DNA from: Skermanella rosea
GTDB lineage: Bacteria > Pseudomonadota > Alphaproteobacteria > Azospirillales > Azospirillaceae
Length of the DNA stretch: 64,000 nucleotides
Direction of reading: 5' to 3'
Assembly: GCF_016806835.2 (NCBI RefSeq)
Contig: NZ_CP086111.1
Coordinates: 5,759,471-5,823,470, forward strand
The notes under the pieces are model-generated. The model ran no database searches and had not been told where the DNA came from. It was given only the letters and a program-made list of their open reading frames with translations. The translations under genes and the position numbers were made by a program. Shown in pieces: positions 1 through 9,105 of the stretch. The first letter of the stretch is position 1, and each line of letters opens with the position of its first letter.

Positions 1-1252
1 CGCCGAGGCGATCGCCGGCACCTTCAAGGATGTCGAGAGCGACGTGCTGCGCGGCACGGTCATCGACACCGGCCGCCGGATCGACGGCCGCTCGACCACC
101 GACATCCGCCAGATCGTGGCCGAGGTCGGCGTGCTGCCCCGCGCCCACGGCTCCGCCCTGTTCACCCGCGGCGAGACCCAGGCCCTGGTGGTCGCCACGC
201 TGGGCACCAGCCAGGACGAGCAGATCATCGACGCGCTGGAAGGCGAGTACCGCGAGAGCTTCATGCTCCACTACAACTTCCCGCCCTACTCGGTCGGCGA
301 GGCGGGCCGCGTCGGCTCCCCCGGCCGGCGCGAGATCGGTCACGGCAAGCTGGCGTGGCGCGCGGTCCGGCCGCTGCTCCCGACCAAGGAGCAGTTCCCC
401 TACACCATGCGGATCGTGTCGGAAATCACCGAGTCCAACGGCTCCTCGTCGATGGCGACCGTCTGCGGCGCCTCGCTGGCGCTGATGGACTCCGGCGCTC
501 CCCTGCCCCGCCCGGTCGCCGGCATCGCCATGGGCCTGATCAAGGAAGACCGCGGCTTCGCCGTGCTGTCCGACATCCTCGGCGACGAGGACCACCTGGG
601 CGACATGGACTTCAAGGTGGCCGGCACCGAGAAGGGCGTCACCGCGCTCCAGATGGATATCAAGATCACCTCGATCACCGAGGAGATCATGCGCGTCGCC
701 CTGGACCAGGCGCGCGGCGGCCGGATGCACATCCTGGGCGAAATGGCCAAGGCGATCGGCGGCGCCCGCGAGGCGGTCAACCAGAACGCCCCGCGCATCA
801 CCGTGATCAACATCCCCAAGGAGAAGATCCGCGACGTGATCGGCTCCGGCGGCAAGGTGATCCGCGAGATCGTCGAGCAGACCGGCGCCAAGATCGACAT
901 CGAGGACGACGGCACGGTCAAGGTCGCGGCTGTCGACGGCAAGGCCAGCCAGGCAGCCATCGACTGGATCCGCGGCATCGTGGCCGAGCCGGAGCTGGGC
1001 GTGGTCTACACCGGCAAGGTCGTGAAGGTGGTCGATTTCGGCGCCTTCGTGAACTTCCTGGGCTCGCGCGACGGTCTGGTCCACATCTCCGAGCTGAAGA
1101 ACGAGCGCGTCGGCAAGGTCAGCGACGTGGTCAAGCAGGGCGACGAGGTGAAGGTCAAGGTCCTGGGCTTCGACGACCGCGGCAAGGTCAAGCTGTCCAT
1201 GAAGACGGTCGACCAGGCGACCGGCGAAGACCTGAGCAAGAAGGCCGAGTAG
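1..1252 (+). CDS. pnp: Polyribonucleotide nucleotidyltransferase (PNPase), 3' part
   Basis: This is the C-terminal part of PNPase, the phosphorolytic 3'-5' exoribonuclease that degrades mRNA in the cytoplasm. The reading frame is already open at base 2, so the start lies upstream of the window. About 416 residues are visible: the second RNase PH domain first, then a KH domain with the GxxG loop VIGSGGK near base 840, and an S1 RNA-binding domain ([22 protein letters not shown]) to the end. A strong hairpin follows the stop codon. Only the truncation by the window edge is unusual; identity is secure. Confidence 0.97.
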   Translation, partial: AEAIAGTFKDVESDVLRGTVIDTGRRIDGRSTTDIRQIVAEVGVLPRAHGSALFTRGETQALVVATLGTSQDEQIIDALEGEYRESFMLHYNFPPYSVGEAGRVGSPGRREIGHGKLAWRAVRPLLPTKEQFPYTMRIVSEITESNGSSSMATVCGASLALMDSGAPLPRPVAGIAMGLIKEDRGFAVLSDILGDEDHLGDMDFKVAGTEKGVTALQMDIKITSITEEIMRVALDQARGGRMHILGEMAKAIGGAREAVNQNAPRITVINIPKEKIRDVIGSGGKVIREIVEQTGAKIDIEDDGTVKVAAVDGKASQAAIDWIRGIVAEPELGVVYTGKVVKVVDFGAFVNFLGSRDGLVHISELKNERVGKVSDVVKQGDEVKVKVLGFDDRGKVKLSMKTVDQATGEDLSKKAE

Positions 1253-1260
1253 CACGGCGT

Positions 1261-1292
1261 GACGGCGCCGTCCCGGCCGGGGCGGCGCCGTC
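1261..1292 (+). terminator. Hairpin after pnp
   Basis: A perfect 10-bp inverted repeat (GACGGCGCCG at 1261-1270, CGGCGCCGTC at 1283-1292) lies 8 bases after the pnp stop. It has no long T-tract, so it may act as an mRNA 3'-end stabiliser or a weak intrinsic terminator. Confidence 0.6.
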
Positions 1293-1444
1293 TCCGCATT
1301 GGTCGCGTTTGGAACAATGGCCGGCGAACCTTGTTTGATCTGATCTCAAGGTTCTACCCGTGTGTGTAAAGAAGAAACGGCGGCTTACGGACCGGTCTCC
1401 ATCAGGGGAGGGCACACGGAACCTGATAGCTCAGGAGGCCAGAC

Positions 1445-2587
1445 GTGCAGACTCCTCCCAAGGAGATGGGCAACATCGCCCTGATCAACCATCCGTCGCG
1501 GGAGAACCCCTTCCGCAGCGTGGTCGAAGGCAGCCGGATGCCGATCGTGGTCACCGATCCCAACCAGGACGACAACCCGATCGTCTTCGCGAACCAGGCG
1601 TTCGTCGACCTGACCGGCTACGATCTCGACGAGATCATCGGCCATAACTGCCGCTTCCTCCAGGGCCCCGACTCGGATCCGGAAGTACGCCGCCTGATCG
1701 GCGGCGCCCTTGCCGAGCAGCACGACATCAAGATCGAGGTCCTGAACTACCGGAAGAACGGCACCGCGTTCTGGAACGAGCTGTATATCAGCCCGATCCA
1801 TGACGAGGAAGGCAACCTGCTATACTTCTTCGGCTCCCAGCTCGACTGCACGCTGCGCCGCCAGGCCGCCGCCCGCATCGTCGAGGCCAACGCCCAGCTC
1901 GAACGCCGGGTCGAGGAGCGCACCCGCGACCTGGAGCAGGCGCTCCGCCACCGCGAGGTTCTGCTCCACGAGCTTCAGCACCGGGTCAAGAACAACCTCC
2001 AGGTCATGGCCAGCCTGATCCGGCTGCAGGCCGGCCGCAGCGACAGCGACGCGATGAAGGCGGGCCTCGACAACCTGCTCCACCGCATCAATGCCCTGGA
2101 GCTGATCTACCGCAAGCTCTACACGGCCGACGCCGGCCCGACGCTGGAACTCGGCGGCTATCTGGCGGAAATCTGCGAGACGCTGGCGAACTTCCACGGC
2201 CCGGACCGCGGCATCGCCCTGGACGTGCGGACCCGGCCCTGCCACGTGCCGGTCGAGACGGCCCTGCCGCTCGGCCTGATCCTGAACGAGCTTGTCACCA
2301 ACAGCTTCCGCCACGCCTTCGCCGAGGGGAAGACCGGCACCATCCGGCTGAAACTCGAACCGCTCGACGGGACCCGCTGGGAGTTGCGGATCGGCGACGA
2401 CGGGGTCGGCGCCGCCGGCGGCCTGGACTGGGAGACCAACAACAACCTGGGCCTCTCCCTGGTCAAGGCCCTGGCGAAGCAGATCCGCGCCACCGTGGAA
2501 GTCGACGGCAGCGCCGGCACCCTGTTCACCCTGACCTTCCAAGCCCAGGCGGCGGATGCCCGGGCCGGACGCTCGGCGGCGGGATAG
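1445..2587 (+). CDS. Blue-light LOV-domain sensor histidine kinase (HisKA_2 type)
   Basis: A 380-residue soluble sensor kinase. Residues about 24-135 form a LOV/PAS domain with the flavin-adduct motif GHNCRFLQG, whose photoactive cysteine is Cys69. A coiled linker (about 145-170) leads to a HisKA_2 dimerisation domain with LQHRVKNNLQ (phospho-acceptor His179) and a HATPase domain with NELVTNSFRHA and a GLSLV box. The GTG start at 1445 is preferred because AGGAGG lies 6 bases upstream; the ATG at 1466 has no properly spaced site. No response regulator is adjacent. LOV kinases of this architecture often feed the alphaproteobacterial general stress response, but that role is inferred here. Confidence 0.93.
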   Translation: MQTPPKEMGNIALINHPSRENPFRSVVEGSRMPIVVTDPNQDDNPIVFANQAFVDLTGYDLDEIIGHNCRFLQGPDSDPEVRRLIGGALAEQHDIKIEVLNYRKNGTAFWNELYISPIHDEEGNLLYFFGSQLDCTLRRQAAARIVEANAQLERRVEERTRDLEQALRHREVLLHELQHRVKNNLQVMASLIRLQAGRSDSDAMKAGLDNLLHRINALELIYRKLYTADAGPTLELGGYLAEICETLANFHGPDRGIALDVRTRPCHVPVETALPLGLILNELVTNSFRHAFAEGKTGTIRLKLEPLDGTRWELRIGDDGVGAAGGLDWETNNNLGLSLVKALAKQIRATVEVDGSAGTLFTLTFQAQAADARAGRSAAG

Positions 2588-2594
2588 GGGAAAA

Positions 2595-2711
2595 TCGGCC
2601 ACAGATGAACGCAGATAAACACAGATGAAAATCCCGATAATCGCTTTCAGATGACGGAAGCTTCGGCAATCAGAAGTTCATCTGTGTTTATCTGCGTCCA
2701 TCTGTGGCCGA
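2595..2711. repeat. 35-bp near-perfect inverted repeat between convergent genes
   Basis: Arms at 2595-2629 and 2677-2711 match at 34 of 35 positions and are separated by 47 bases. Each arm holds a periodic series (ccacagatg, cgcagataaa, cacagatg). The element fills the gap between the stops of the LOV kinase and the minus-strand methyltransferase. It could form a long hairpin ending both transcripts, and looks like a dispersed intergenic repeat. Confidence 0.8.
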
Positions 2712-2715
2712 ATCT

Positions 2716-3201
2716 TTACACCCTCATCATGAAATAGCGCCCCGGCCGGACCGTCTCCGGCGGGCGCAGGGGTTCCCACCGGGGCATGCCCAGGTCCTGG
2801 TCGCTGACCACGACGCCGCCGCGCGCCATCAGCTTGTGCAGGCGCGGCGCCAGGAAAGCCGCCAGCTCGGCGTTGGCTCCGGGATCGCCGGAGCCGATAT
2901 CCACGTGGGCCAGCGCCGCGGGCGCGCCGATCACGGTTCCGGCCGTGTCCAGCGTCTCGAACAGGTCGCCCAGCAGCAGGCACTCGGCCGGGGGAATGCA
3001 GTCGGGATGGGCGGCGACCTGCCGCTCGAACACGAAGATCGTGCGCTCCGGCAGCAGCGAGCGCAGATGGTCGTAGGTCCGGCCGTTGCCCAGGCCGAAC
3101 TCCAGCACCGGCCCGGGAACGTCGCGGATCAGGTCCGCGGCGGCGTTGAGGCAGTCGCGCTGGGCGCTGACCCGCCTGATGAAACTGTCCAACCGGCTCA
3201 T
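2716..3201 (-). CDS. Small class I SAM-dependent methyltransferase (Methyltransf_17-like)
   Basis: A 161-residue protein with the Rossmann-type SAM-binding loop VLEFGLGNGRTYDHL near residues 32-46 and an acidic strand end (HVDIGSGD). The short length and the lack of a separate substrate domain fit the compact Methyltransf_17 family; the substrate is unknown. It is the last gene of a minus-strand run after the cyclic-nucleotide-binding gene, 22 bases away. ATG at 3201 has AAGGCGG upstream. Family assignment is from motif style only. Confidence 0.75.
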   Translation of the reverse strand: MSRLDSFIRRVSAQRDCLNAAADLIRDVPGPVLEFGLGNGRTYDHLRSLLPERTIFVFERQVAAHPDCIPPAECLLLGDLFETLDTAGTVIGAPAALAHVDIGSGDPGANAELAAFLAPRLHKLMARGGVVVSDQDLGMPRWEPLRPPETVRPGRYFMMRV

Positions 3202-3223
3202 GAACCGCCTTCTGTAGATTACG

Positions 3224-3688
3224 TCACGTGTGCGGCGGACCGCCGTGGGCGACGGCTTCGCGCAGCTGCCGGGTCGTGTTCTCCAGGCGCTGGGCCAGCA
3301 CCCTCATGATCTCCACCGCCATCTGCGGAAACTCGGTGACCATGCGGAAGAACAGGTCCTTCGAAATGCACAGCGTGGTCATGTCGGTGACCGCGACCAC
3401 GCTGGCGGTACGGGGCACGTCGCACAGGATCGCGATCTCGCCGATGAAATCGTTGCGGCCGACCTTGGCGACCGTCAACGGCCCGTTCGGCGTATCGACC
3501 GTTACGTCCGCCTCGCCGTCCACGATGATGAACGCGCTGTTCCCCATTTCGTTCTGGGTGAACAGGCAGTCGCCCGCGTGGAAGGCGACTCGCTCGCTGG
3601 TGAAGGCCAGCAGCTTCAGCTTGCTCGTCTCCACGTTGGCGAACATGGGGATCCTGCGCAGCAGTTCGACTTCTTCGGCAAGGCTCAC
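3224..3688 (-). CDS. Cyclic nucleotide-binding domain protein (no DNA-binding domain)
   Basis: A 154-residue protein that is essentially one cNMP-binding beta-roll: residues about 10-130 with the phosphate-binding cassette region GRNDFIGEIAILCDVPRTASVVA, which carries the family GE and RTA signature. A C-terminal helix follows. There is no helix-turn-helix, so it is not a Crp/Fnr transcription factor. It lies between the ABC protein gene (44 bases upstream) and the methyltransferase, so it may sense a ligand for the transporter. Start is GTG at 3688 with GGGAG about 10 bases upstream. Confidence 0.85.
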   Translation of the reverse strand: MSLAEEVELLRRIPMFANVETSKLKLLAFTSERVAFHAGDCLFTQNEMGNSAFIIVDGEADVTVDTPNGPLTVAKVGRNDFIGEIAILCDVPRTASVVAVTDMTTLCISKDLFFRMVTEFPQMAVEIMRVLAQRLENTTRQLREAVAHGGPPHT

Positions 3689-3732
3689 GACACGCTACTC
3701 CCGCTTCCGGCTTCTCATCATCCAACTGCCCG

Positions 3733-6372
3733 TCATTCGGCCGCCAGCAACTCGTGCATGACGGTGCCCGGCTTGTCCAGGTCCTGATAGCTCCCATGCT
3801 CGGCGATCTGTCCGCCCCGAAGCACCAGCGTCTGGTCGAACCGCCGGGCGATGCTGGGCCTGTGCAAGACCCAGACCACGCCGCGCCCCTGGCGCTCCTC
3901 CAGGATCGCGTCATGGATGCGCGTCTGGCTGGCGCCGTCCAGTCCGGCGGTCGCCTCGTTGATCACCAGCAGGTCGGGGCTCTTCAGGATGGCGCGGGCC
4001 AGCGCCACCTTCTGCCGCTGCACCCGGGACAGCCGCGAGCCCGAGACGCCGACATAATGGTCCAGCCCGATCTCCTGGATGGTCTCGCGCAGGTGCAGCT
4101 CCTCGATCACCTGGGCCACCAGCCGCCCGACCTTGCCGCCGACCTGGGCTTGGCCGTACGCGACCTTCCCGAACAGGATGTTGTCCTGGATGGTCGAGGC
4201 CGAGTTGTAGCTGTCCTCGACGAAGAACTCGATGCTCTCGCGCAGGCCCTCCGGCAGGTCGCGGGCGAAGACGTGGCGCGCCTCCAGCAAACGCCGCTCC
4301 ATGCCGTCGTCGATCAGGCCCAGGCGGTGGCGGGCCGGGATCAGCTTGAAGGGCAGCGCCATCAGGCGGCGCTTCTCCTCCGGCTTCAGGCTGTCGACGC
4401 CTTCCTTGTCCGCCTTCGCCACCATCGGCTGGAAATCGGGCAGCTCCTCCGAGCTGATGAAGCTGAACTGCTCGAAGAACTGGTGACCCGGCGGCAAGTC
4501 GGCGAACAGCTCGATCATCGTGCGGGCGACCTGGACGCCCATGTTCAGGAAGTCGCGGGTCAGCCCGACCTTCTCCAGCACGCCCAGCACATAGGTGTTC
4601 TCCGCCATGCTGTCGACCGCGAAGACCGGCCCGACCGGGCTGCCGAACAGCAGGTTCTCGGCCACCGTCGCGTTGTTGTTGAACCGGTCGGGATGCCAGA
4701 TCTCGACCAGCGACCGCATCGCCGGCTGGGCCAGCTCGGCCCTCAACGCCGCCCGCGCCTCCAGGATGCGCGCGACCACGTCCCCGTCGCCGCCCTTCGC
4801 CAGGGTGCCGTTCAGCCCCAGCCGGTAGACGTCGTCCGCCAGGTCGACCATGTCCAGCACGGCCAGCGTGCGCCGGCGCAGGCTTTCGGGACCGTCGCAG
4901 CCGGCGGCGACATAGTCGATCCAGTCCGCATCAAGCGGGAAGTCGGTATTGCCGGCGGCCCTTGACTCCGCGGCCCGGCGCCGGTGCTCGGCGGCCGACC
5001 TCTCGTCGCCTTCGTGCACGGCCAGCGGCCGGTGGCGCAGCCCGTAATACAGGTTGTCGCGCAGGCTGGCGGTGAACATGTAGCTGTTCTGCCCGACATA
5101 GGCGATGCGTCGTCCCGTGACCGCCTCCGGCAGATGCGCCAGATCCTGCTCGCCGATCCGGATGCGGCCGGCCGTCGGCATCAGCAGGCGGGCGGCCAGC
5201 AGGGCGAACTCGTCCCGCCCGGCACCGCCGACGATCGCCGTGTGCCCGTCGAGCGGCAGCGTGCAGGACACGCCGTCCAGGATCTTCGGCCCGTTGTCCT
5301 CGCCGAACGAGACGTTGGTGAAGACCATCGGCCCGGTCAGCCTCGACTCCGGGCCGGCGTCGGTCGCGATCAGGCCCGCGGCCATCAGTTCGGGCACGTC
5401 GAACTGCTCGATCACCTGCTCGTACTTGATCCGGATGTCTTCCTTCATCTGGTAATAGTCCAGCAGCTCCTTCCACGGCCCCGCCAGGTCCTTGTAGGCG
5501 GCCAGCACGGCGACCAGCGAGCCGAAGCTGATGCTCCCCTGGATCACCAGGTACCCGCCGATCGAGTAGAAGAAGAAGGGCGTCAGTTGGTTGATGAAAT
5601 TGTTCAGGAATTTTATGAAGAATTTGCGCTGGAAGATCTCGAACCGGATGTCGTAGACGTCGCCGTAGCGGTGCGACAGGTCCGCCAGGTGCCAGGCCGA
5701 GGTGTCGTGGGCGTGGATCTCCTGCACGCCGGAGACCGATTCGCCGATCCGGTCGGAAATCTGGCGCATCGCCCGCACCCGCTGCTTGCCGAGCTGGTTG
5801 ACCTTGCGCTGCAGCCGGGGGATCAGCCAGCCCTGGAGGGGATAGAGCGAGATCGCCGCCGCCCCCAGGATGGGGTCCTGCATGAAGATGAAGACCAGGT
5901 ACACCAGCAGGGTTCCGCCCTGGAACACCGGCAGGGCTATCGAGTCGCCGATGAAGCCGCCCAGCGGCTCGACCTCGGCGGTGATCATCGGGATGATCTC
6001 GCCCTGGCTGATCTTGCGGAACCGGGGCAGCGGGAAGCGGAGCACCCTGACATACAGCTCGTAGCGGAGCCGCCGCAGCATGCGCTCGCCCAGCCGTCCC
6101 TTCAGGGTGTTGATCCGGAACTTGAAGGCGCCGTTGATCAGGACCAGCGTCAGGAACATCCCTGACAGCAGCATCAGGTACGGCACCTGTTCGAACTGGA
6201 AACCAAGGAATTCCTTGGGGAAATTCTGCCCGCCGATGGCGTCGTTGACGATCTGCTTCGGCAGTTCCAATGAATAATAAAGGAACGGGAACGAGGACAG
6301 AGTGAGCAGGAGAATGACCACCTGCTGCCGCGTACTATAGCGCAGCACGAAGCGAAAGATGCTCTTTTCCAT
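3733..6372 (-). CDS. ABC exporter-like protein with degenerate, enlarged nucleotide-binding domain
   Basis: A protein of about 879 residues. Residues 1-330 form an exporter-type transmembrane domain. The ATPase half begins near 349 (MVFTNVSFGEDNGPKILDGV). The Walker A position reads GGAGRDEFA (382-390) and lacks the usual GK[ST]. The Q-loop glutamine is present (Gln428). The signature is SGSRLSRVQ (777-785), the Walker B position LLVINEA has Asn before Glu, and H837 fits the H-loop. Q-loop and signature are about 350 residues apart instead of about 60. Boxes resembling the post-Q-loop DNLxYG occur three times (about 439, 572, 730). ATG at 6372 is chosen because the TM domain begins there; the frame stays open upstream to 6513. 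Confidence 0.8.
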   Translation of the reverse strand: MEKSIFRFVLRYSTRQQVVILLLTLSSFPFLYYSLELPKQIVNDAIGGQNFPKEFLGFQFEQVPYLMLLSGMFLTLVLINGAFKFRINTLKGRLGERMLRRLRYELYVRVLRFPLPRFRKISQGEIIPMITAEVEPLGGFIGDSIALPVFQGGTLLVYLVFIFMQDPILGAAAISLYPLQGWLIPRLQRKVNQLGKQRVRAMRQISDRIGESVSGVQEIHAHDTSAWHLADLSHRYGDVYDIRFEIFQRKFFIKFLNNFINQLTPFFFYSIGGYLVIQGSISFGSLVAVLAAYKDLAGPWKELLDYYQMKEDIRIKYEQVIEQFDVPELMAAGLIATDAGPESRLTGPMVFTNVSFGEDNGPKILDGVSCTLPLDGHTAIVGGAGRDEFALLAARLLMPTAGRIRIGEQDLAHLPEAVTGRRIAYVGQNSYMFTASLRDNLYYGLRHRPLAVHEGDERSAAEHRRRAAESRAAGNTDFPLDADWIDYVAAGCDGPESLRRRTLAVLDMVDLADDVYRLGLNGTLAKGGDGDVVARILEARAALRAELAQPAMRSLVEIWHPDRFNNNATVAENLLFGSPVGPVFAVDSMAENTYVLGVLEKVGLTRDFLNMGVQVARTMIELFADLPPGHQFFEQFSFISSEELPDFQPMVAKADKEGVDSLKPEEKRRLMALPFKLIPARHRLGLIDDGMERRLLEARHVFARDLPEGLRESIEFFVEDSYNSASTIQDNILFGKVAYGQAQVGGKVGRLVAQVIEELHLRETIQEIGLDHYVGVSGSRLSRVQRQKVALARAILKSPDLLVINEATAGLDGASQTRIHDAILEERQGRGVVWVLHRPSIARRFDQTLVLRGGQIAEHGSYQDLDKPGTVMHELLAAE

Positions 6373-6582
6373 TCCACCGATGTCCGAAAAAGCGTTCCTG
6401 CTCTGGTCCGCCCCGGGCAGGAAAAAAGTGGGATCGAGAGTACCTGATGGTGTGGCACCCGGCAATTCACATGGTCGATACCCTGCTATTCTGCTAGAGA
6501 CAGACGATGGCATTGACCCCTATGGGTTCCAGGCTTCACAGGTTGGTCGAACCGCCGGAGGCGACACCGTGAGCAGAAGCAC

Positions 6583-7848
6583 ATGAGCAACCGCATCGGG
6601 GCAGGCCGGGAGCACATCCGGGAACAGATCCGCGAGCAGGCGCGCGAGCACAGCCGCGTCCTGATCTACAGCCACGACACCTTCGGCCTCGGCCACCTGC
6701 GCCGCTGCCGGACCATCGCCCATGCGCTGGTCGAGCAGCACAAGGACATGTCCGTCCTGATCCTGTCGGGCTCCCCGATCATCGGCAGCTTCGATTTCCG
6801 CAGCCGGGTCGATTTCGTCCGGATCCCCGGGGTGATCAAGCTGCGCAACGGCGAGTACACCTCGCTCAACCTGCACATCGACATCGAGGAGACGCTCGCG
6901 ATGCGGGCGTCGATCATCCGCCACACGGCGGAGATCTTCGATCCCGACCTGTTCATCGTCGACAAGGAACCCCTGGGCCTGCGGGGCGAGGTGCTGGAAA
7001 CCCTCCAGGTGCTGAAGGCGCGCGGCACGCCGCTGGTGCTGGGGCTGCGCGACGTGATGGACGAGCCGTCGGCCCTGGGGCCGGAATGGGAGCGCAAGAA
7101 GGCGATGCCGGCGCTCGACAAGCTCTATGACGAGCTGTGGGTCTACGGCCTGCCGCAGATCTGCGACCCGCTCGAAGGCGTCCGGGTGCCGCCCTCGGTG
7201 CGCCGCAAGATGGTCTATACCGGGTATCTGGAGCGGAGCGCCCCGGTCCATCCCGCCCTGCCCGACATGCCCGACGAGCCGTTCATCCTGGTCACGCCGG
7301 GCGGCGGCGGCGACGGCGAGGACCTGGTCGACTGGGTCCTGCGCGCCTACGAGCACGATGCCAGGCTGCCCCACCGCGCCCTGATCGTGCTCGGTCCCTT
7401 CATGCAGCGCGAACTCCAGAACGAGTTCGCGGCACGGGCGGCTGCCCTGCCCAGGGTCGAGACGCTGACCTTCGAGGCCCAGCTGGAAAGCCTTATGGCG
7501 AAGGCGCTCGGCGTCGTCGCCATGGGTGGCTACAACACCTTCTGCGAGATCCTGTCGTTCGACAAGCGGGCGCTGATCGTGCCGCGCATGGTGCCCCGGC
7601 GGGAACAGTATATCCGCGCCAGCCGCGCGCAGGAGCTGGGACTGGTCAGCATGCTGCCTGACGACGGCGTCCGCGACCCGGGCGCCATGGCGACGGCGCT
7701 GCGCCAGCTGCCGCAGCAGCAGGTCCCCTCCGACGTGATCGTCCCCGGACTGCTCGACGGGCTGGAGAACGTCAACCGCTTGGCCGCCCGCCACCTGGCG
7801 GAACCCCGTCGCCCCGCGCGCCGCGCCACCCTGCGCCGCAGGGCCTGA
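6583..7848 (+). CDS. MurG-like glycosyltransferase (GT-B fold, COG4671 type)
   Basis: A 421-residue predicted glycosyltransferase. The N-terminal domain has the GT-B start SRVLIYSHDTFGLGHLRRCRTIA (about residues 24-46), typical of MurG/UGT-like enzymes. The C-terminal half has the nucleotide-sugar region VTPGGGGDGEDLV and the GGYNTFCE motif that precedes the donor-binding helix. It opens a plus-strand run of envelope glycan genes and is divergent from the ABC protein, with about 210 bases between. A second, shorter member of the same family lies at 11081. Donor and acceptor are not known. Confidence 0.85.
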   Translation: MSNRIGAGREHIREQIREQAREHSRVLIYSHDTFGLGHLRRCRTIAHALVEQHKDMSVLILSGSPIIGSFDFRSRVDFVRIPGVIKLRNGEYTSLNLHIDIEETLAMRASIIRHTAEIFDPDLFIVDKEPLGLRGEVLETLQVLKARGTPLVLGLRDVMDEPSALGPEWERKKAMPALDKLYDELWVYGLPQICDPLEGVRVPPSVRRKMVYTGYLERSAPVHPALPDMPDEPFILVTPGGGGDGEDLVDWVLRAYEHDARLPHRALIVLGPFMQRELQNEFAARAAALPRVETLTFEAQLESLMAKALGVVAMGGYNTFCEILSFDKRALIVPRMVPRREQYIRASRAQELGLVSMLPDDGVRDPGAMATALRQLPQQQVPSDVIVPGLLDGLENVNRLAARHLAEPRRPARRATLRRRA

Positions 7849-7865
7849 TCGATAGGCTGCTGATC

Positions 7866-9095
7866 TTGACCGTCTGCGTCGTCGTCAAGGGCTGGCCCCG
7901 CCTGTCCGAAACCTTCATCGCCCAGGAACTGGTAGGGCTGGAGCAGCGTGGGCTCGACCTGGCCCTGTTCTCGCTGCGCCACCCGACCGACAAGGCCACC
8001 CACGCGCTTCATGGCCGGCTCCGGGCGCCGGTCACCTACCTGCCGGAATATCTCCGCGACGAGCCGGCCCGGGTCGCCCGCGCGCTTCGTGCCGCCCGGA
8101 AGCTGCCGGGCTGGAAGCGGGCGCGGGCGGTCTGGCTCCGGGATCTCGCGCGCGACCGTACCCGCAACCGGGTCCGCCGGTTCGGGCAGGCGGCGGTGCT
8201 GGCGGCCGAGCTGCCCCCGGGCACCAGCGGGATCTACGCCCACTTCCTCCACACCCCCGCCAGCGTCGCCCGGTATGCCGCCCTGCTGCACGGCCTGCCC
8301 TGGAGCTTCTCCGCCCACGCCAAGGACATCTGGACGATCCCCGAGTGGGAGAAGCGGGAGAAGCTGGCCGAGGCGCGCTGGGGCGTCACCTGCACCCGGC
8401 TCGGCCATGCCCATCTGGCGGAGCTGGCGCCCGTGCCCGGCCGGGTCCAACTGCTCTACCACGGGCTGGAGTTCGACCGCTTCCCGGCGGAGGTGCCGGC
8501 CCGCCCGCCCCGCGACGGCGGCGACCCGGCCGACCCGCTGGTCCTGCTCTCCGTCGGCCGCGCCGTGGAGAAGAAGGGGTTCGACGTGGCGCTGGAGGCG
8601 CTGGCGCGGCTTCCCGCCGGCCTGTACTGGCGCTGGGTCCATATCGGCGGAGGAACCGGGCTGAAGGCCCTGAAGGCCGAGGCCGAACGGCTGGGCCTCT
8701 CCGACCGGATCTCCTGGCGGGGCGCCCAGCCCCAGGACGTGGTCATCCGGCACTACGCCGAGGCCGACCTGTTCTTCCTGCCCAGCCGGCTGGCGCGTGA
8801 CGGCGACCGCGACGGCCTGCCCAACGTGCTGATGGAGGCCCAGGTCATGGGGCTGCCGGTGGTGGCGACCCGGATGGCCGCCATTCCCGAGCTGGTGATC
8901 GAGGGCGAGACCGGCGTCCTGGTCGATCCCGGCGACGCCGCGGCGCTCGCCGACGCCCTGGCAGCCCTCGGGCGCGACCCCGAAACACGCCGCCGGCTGG
9001 CGGCGGCCGGCGGCAGCCGCGTCCGCGGACGGTTCGGCGCCGGCGCCGGACTCGACCATCTGGCCGGGCTGCTGACCGCCGGCGGTGCGGAGTAA
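7866..9095 (+). CDS. GT4-family glycosyltransferase
   Basis: A 409-residue GT-B glycosyltransferase. Residues about 120-150 carry YAHFLHTPASVARYAALL and the C-terminal domain has LLSVGRAVEKKGFDVALEAL and an EX7E-like segment (DGLPNVLMEAQVMGLPVVATRMAAIPE). These features fit the capsule/exopolysaccharide GT4 group that adds sugars to lipid-linked intermediates. The start used is TTG at 7866, 17 bases after the previous stop, because the conserved N-terminus VCVVVKGWPRLSETF begins there; the ribosome site is weak. It shares an operon with both neighbours. Confidence 0.87.
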   Translation: MTVCVVVKGWPRLSETFIAQELVGLEQRGLDLALFSLRHPTDKATHALHGRLRAPVTYLPEYLRDEPARVARALRAARKLPGWKRARAVWLRDLARDRTRNRVRRFGQAAVLAAELPPGTSGIYAHFLHTPASVARYAALLHGLPWSFSAHAKDIWTIPEWEKREKLAEARWGVTCTRLGHAHLAELAPVPGRVQLLYHGLEFDRFPAEVPARPPRDGGDPADPLVLLSVGRAVEKKGFDVALEALARLPAGLYWRWVHIGGGTGLKALKAEAERLGLSDRISWRGAQPQDVVIRHYAEADLFFLPSRLARDGDRDGLPNVLMEAQVMGLPVVATRMAAIPELVIEGETGVLVDPGDAAALADALAALGRDPETRRRLAAAGGSRVRGRFGAGAGLDHLAGLLTAGGAE

Positions 9096-9105
9096 GGGGA
9101 CCGGC

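Noticed and set aside
3733-6372. Two separate genes joined by a missed frameshift
   Set aside because: The frame is open through the whole region without stops, and exporter motifs lie in order at both ends, so one protein is the simpler reading.
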